A DNA stretch of 42,305 nucleotides from Bacillota bacterium (GTDB lineage: Bacteria > Bacillota > Clostridia > Acetivibrionales > DSM-1351), in contig JAEZOA010000105.1 in NCBI GenBank assembly GCA_023441625.1, positions 1 to 42,305 on the forward strand, written 5' to 3'. The notes under the pieces are model-generated. The model made no database searches, was not told the origin of the DNA, and was given only the letters and a program-made list of their open reading frames with translations. The translations under genes and the position numbers were made by a program. Shown piece by piece: positions 41,028-42,305 of the stretch. Each line of letters opens with the position of its first letter. The stretch's first letter is position 1.

Positions 41028-41819
41028 ATGAGAATATTGGTTTTTGCTGGAACAACAGAGGGCAAAGAAATTTCTAGTTACCTTGCTGAAAATGGAATAT
41101 GTGTGACTGCCTGTGTTGCCACAGAATATGGAAATATGGTTATGCCTCATAATGATAGAGTAGAAGTCAAAACAGGGAGGCTTGAAGTAGACCAAATGGC
41201 TGACATAATGCTGGATTGTTCCTTTGTAATTGATGCCACACATCCATATGCATGTATTGTTACAAATAATATAAAAATAGCCTGCGCTAAAATGAACAAG
41301 GAATATATTCGTTTGCTCAGACCTTCAATAAAGGCAGAAGAAGTAATATCAGTGCGGAATACAAATGAGGCTGTAGTCTACCTTAACACAGTTGACGGGA
41401 ATGTATTGCTGACCACAGGGAGTAAAGAGCTTGAAGCATTCACTGGTGTACAAAATTTCGAAAAGAGATTGTTTACAAGAGTTCTTCCAACACCTAGTGT
41501 AGTAGAGAAGTGTACTAATTTAGGTTTTAAGGGAAGCAACTTAATCTGTATGCAGGGGCCATTTTCTCATGAACTAAATGCAGCAATACTAAAGCATATT
41601 TCAGCAAAATATATGGTTACAAAGGATACTGGGGATGCAGGTGGATTTGACGAAAAAATATCTGCTGCAAATGAAAGTGGTGTAACAGTTATTTTGATTG
41701 CAAGACCAATAGAGAATGAAGGGCTGACGCTATTACAGCTAAAAGAGCATCTTGCCATGCGACTGGGATTTAATGTAATTCAAGATAATACTAATTTGCA
41801 TAAAAATATTAGTAAATAA
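41028..41819 (+). CDS. cbiJ: CbiJ/CobK-family precorrin-6A reductase
   Basis: The 263-residue protein starts 'MRILVFAGTTEGKEISSYLA' and has 'VIDATHPYACIVTNNIKIAC' and 'MVTKDTGDAGGFDEKISAAN', all conserved in the NAD(P)H-dependent reductase of cobalt-precorrin-6A. It follows cbiH by 11 bases. Confidence 0.93.
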   Translation: MRILVFAGTTEGKEISSYLAENGICVTACVATEYGNMVMPHNDRVEVKTGRLEVDQMADIMLDCSFVIDATHPYACIVTNNIKIACAKMNKEYIRLLRPSIKAEEVISVRNTNEAVVYLNTVDGNVLLTTGSKELEAFTGVQNFEKRLFTRVLPTPSVVEKCTNLGFKGSNLICMQGPFSHELNAAILKHISAKYMVTKDTGDAGGFDEKISAANESGVTVILIARPIENEGLTLLQLKEHLAMRLGFNVIQDNTNLHKNISK

Positions 41820-41881
41820 ACGCTTGTTAACCGTTTATATGCAAACTAGTATAACAACACTGCTTAAATAAGAGAGGCTTT

Positions 41882-42305
41882 ATGAAAAAGAAACTTTATA
41901 TAATTGGTGCCGGTACTGGGTCGAGGGAGTTTTTAACTGAAAAGGGACTACAGCTTATCAAAAGCTGTGATGTAGTATATAGCAGTTGTAAAAGGCTATC
42001 GCAGCAACTTTCAAATGTAAGACAAGATATAATTGAAAGCTCTGTTACGCAAATACAGCAGGAAATTATGAAATGTGAAAGTGAATCTATTGGAGTATTG
42101 GTATCTGGAGATACAGGCTTTTTCAGCATTACAAAAACACTTGAGGATAAACTTTCAAATAACTGTGATATAGAGGTTATATGTGGTATCAGTAGCCTGC
42201 AATATTTTTGCTCAAAAAAAGGTACTAGCTATGAAAATATGAAGGTTGTGAGTCTACATGGAAGAGAAAATTCTATATTAGGTGCGGTTTCATATAACCC
42301 TAAGG
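41882..42305 (+). CDS. cbiE: CbiE (cobalt-precorrin-7 C5-methyltransferase), cut by window end
   Basis: The first 141 codons are visible, starting 'MKKKLYIIGAGTGSREFLTE' with 'GVLVSGDTGFFSITKTLEDK' and 'VICGISSLQYFCSKKG', which match the CbiE methyltransferase. Whether it is fused to CbiT cannot be seen. GAGAGG lies upstream of ATG 41882. A 62-base gap separates it from cbiJ. Confidence 0.88.
   Translation, partial: MKKKLYIIGAGTGSREFLTEKGLQLIKSCDVVYSSCKRLSQQLSNVRQDIIESSVTQIQQEIMKCESESIGVLVSGDTGFFSITKTLEDKLSNNCDIEVICGISSLQYFCSKKGTSYENMKVVSLHGRENSILGAVSYNPK

Overview
The window is AT-rich, densely coded DNA from an anaerobic, low-GC Firmicute. Gene content points to a mesophilic clostridium, and my impression is the Ruminiclostridium (cluster III) group. 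Supporting signs are MutS2, a yrrL-yrrM-yrrN-like gene order, the oxygen-independent (CbiD/CbiG) cobalamin route and a Tneap-like type I-B CRISPR-Cas operon. The genus is an inference, not a database match.

Layout. 1-461: a tandemly duplicated hairpin and a small membrane protein. 626-2928: an HTH-cupin regulator followed by an acyl-CoA synthetase. 3083-11119: housekeeping genes mutS2, typA, mltG, a tRNA wobble-uridine methyltransferase (trmR-like) and a U32 hydroxylation protein (trhP-like). 11486-19252: cas6-cas8-cas7-cas5-cas3-cas4-cas1 on the + strand. The cas8 gene carries a strong internal start for a separate Cas11-like small subunit. The cas1 gene has lost its 3' end where a minus-strand DUF2268 protease gene abuts it. 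No cas2 and no CRISPR array are present. The effector genes look intact, so the system could work only with arrays elsewhere; acquisition looks dead here.

20402-25553: Ppx/GppA phosphatase, a LysA-fold PLP decarboxylase, an orphan protein and a class B penicillin-binding protein. 25614-26968: a minus-strand TetR/M23 peptidase pair with two matching palindromic operators around its promoter. 27307-28901: an orphan 85-aa protein and a two-part ThrE-type exporter. 28902-34000: a decayed stretch holding remnants of an ABC exporter, a chemotaxis receptor and a sugar ABC permease. Within it lies a divergent histidine kinase / HD-GYP response regulator pair. 34001-42305: a cobalamin riboswitch, then a vitamin B12 (corrinoid) uptake ABC transporter and the anaerobic corrin-ring genes cbiD, a 55-aa ORF, cbiF, cbiG, cbiH, cbiJ and the start of cbiE, running off the window.

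The most unusual signal is a family of leader elements found four times, in front of mutS2 (3017), ppx (20318), the 85-aa gene (27242) and the corrinoid-binding lipoprotein gene (36097). In each, a strong Shine-Dalgarno sequence lies 60-81 nt upstream of the start codon. The gap is filled by a hairpin whose arms (gtccatgcc / ggcatggac type) begin 5-6 nt after the Shine-Dalgarno and end exactly 6 nt before the ATG. Folding would bring the two together. A block about 25 nt further upstream is also conserved. A possibly related hairpin, duplicated in tandem at 1-169, hides the Shine-Dalgarno in its stem instead. I cannot match this family to a named RNA class.
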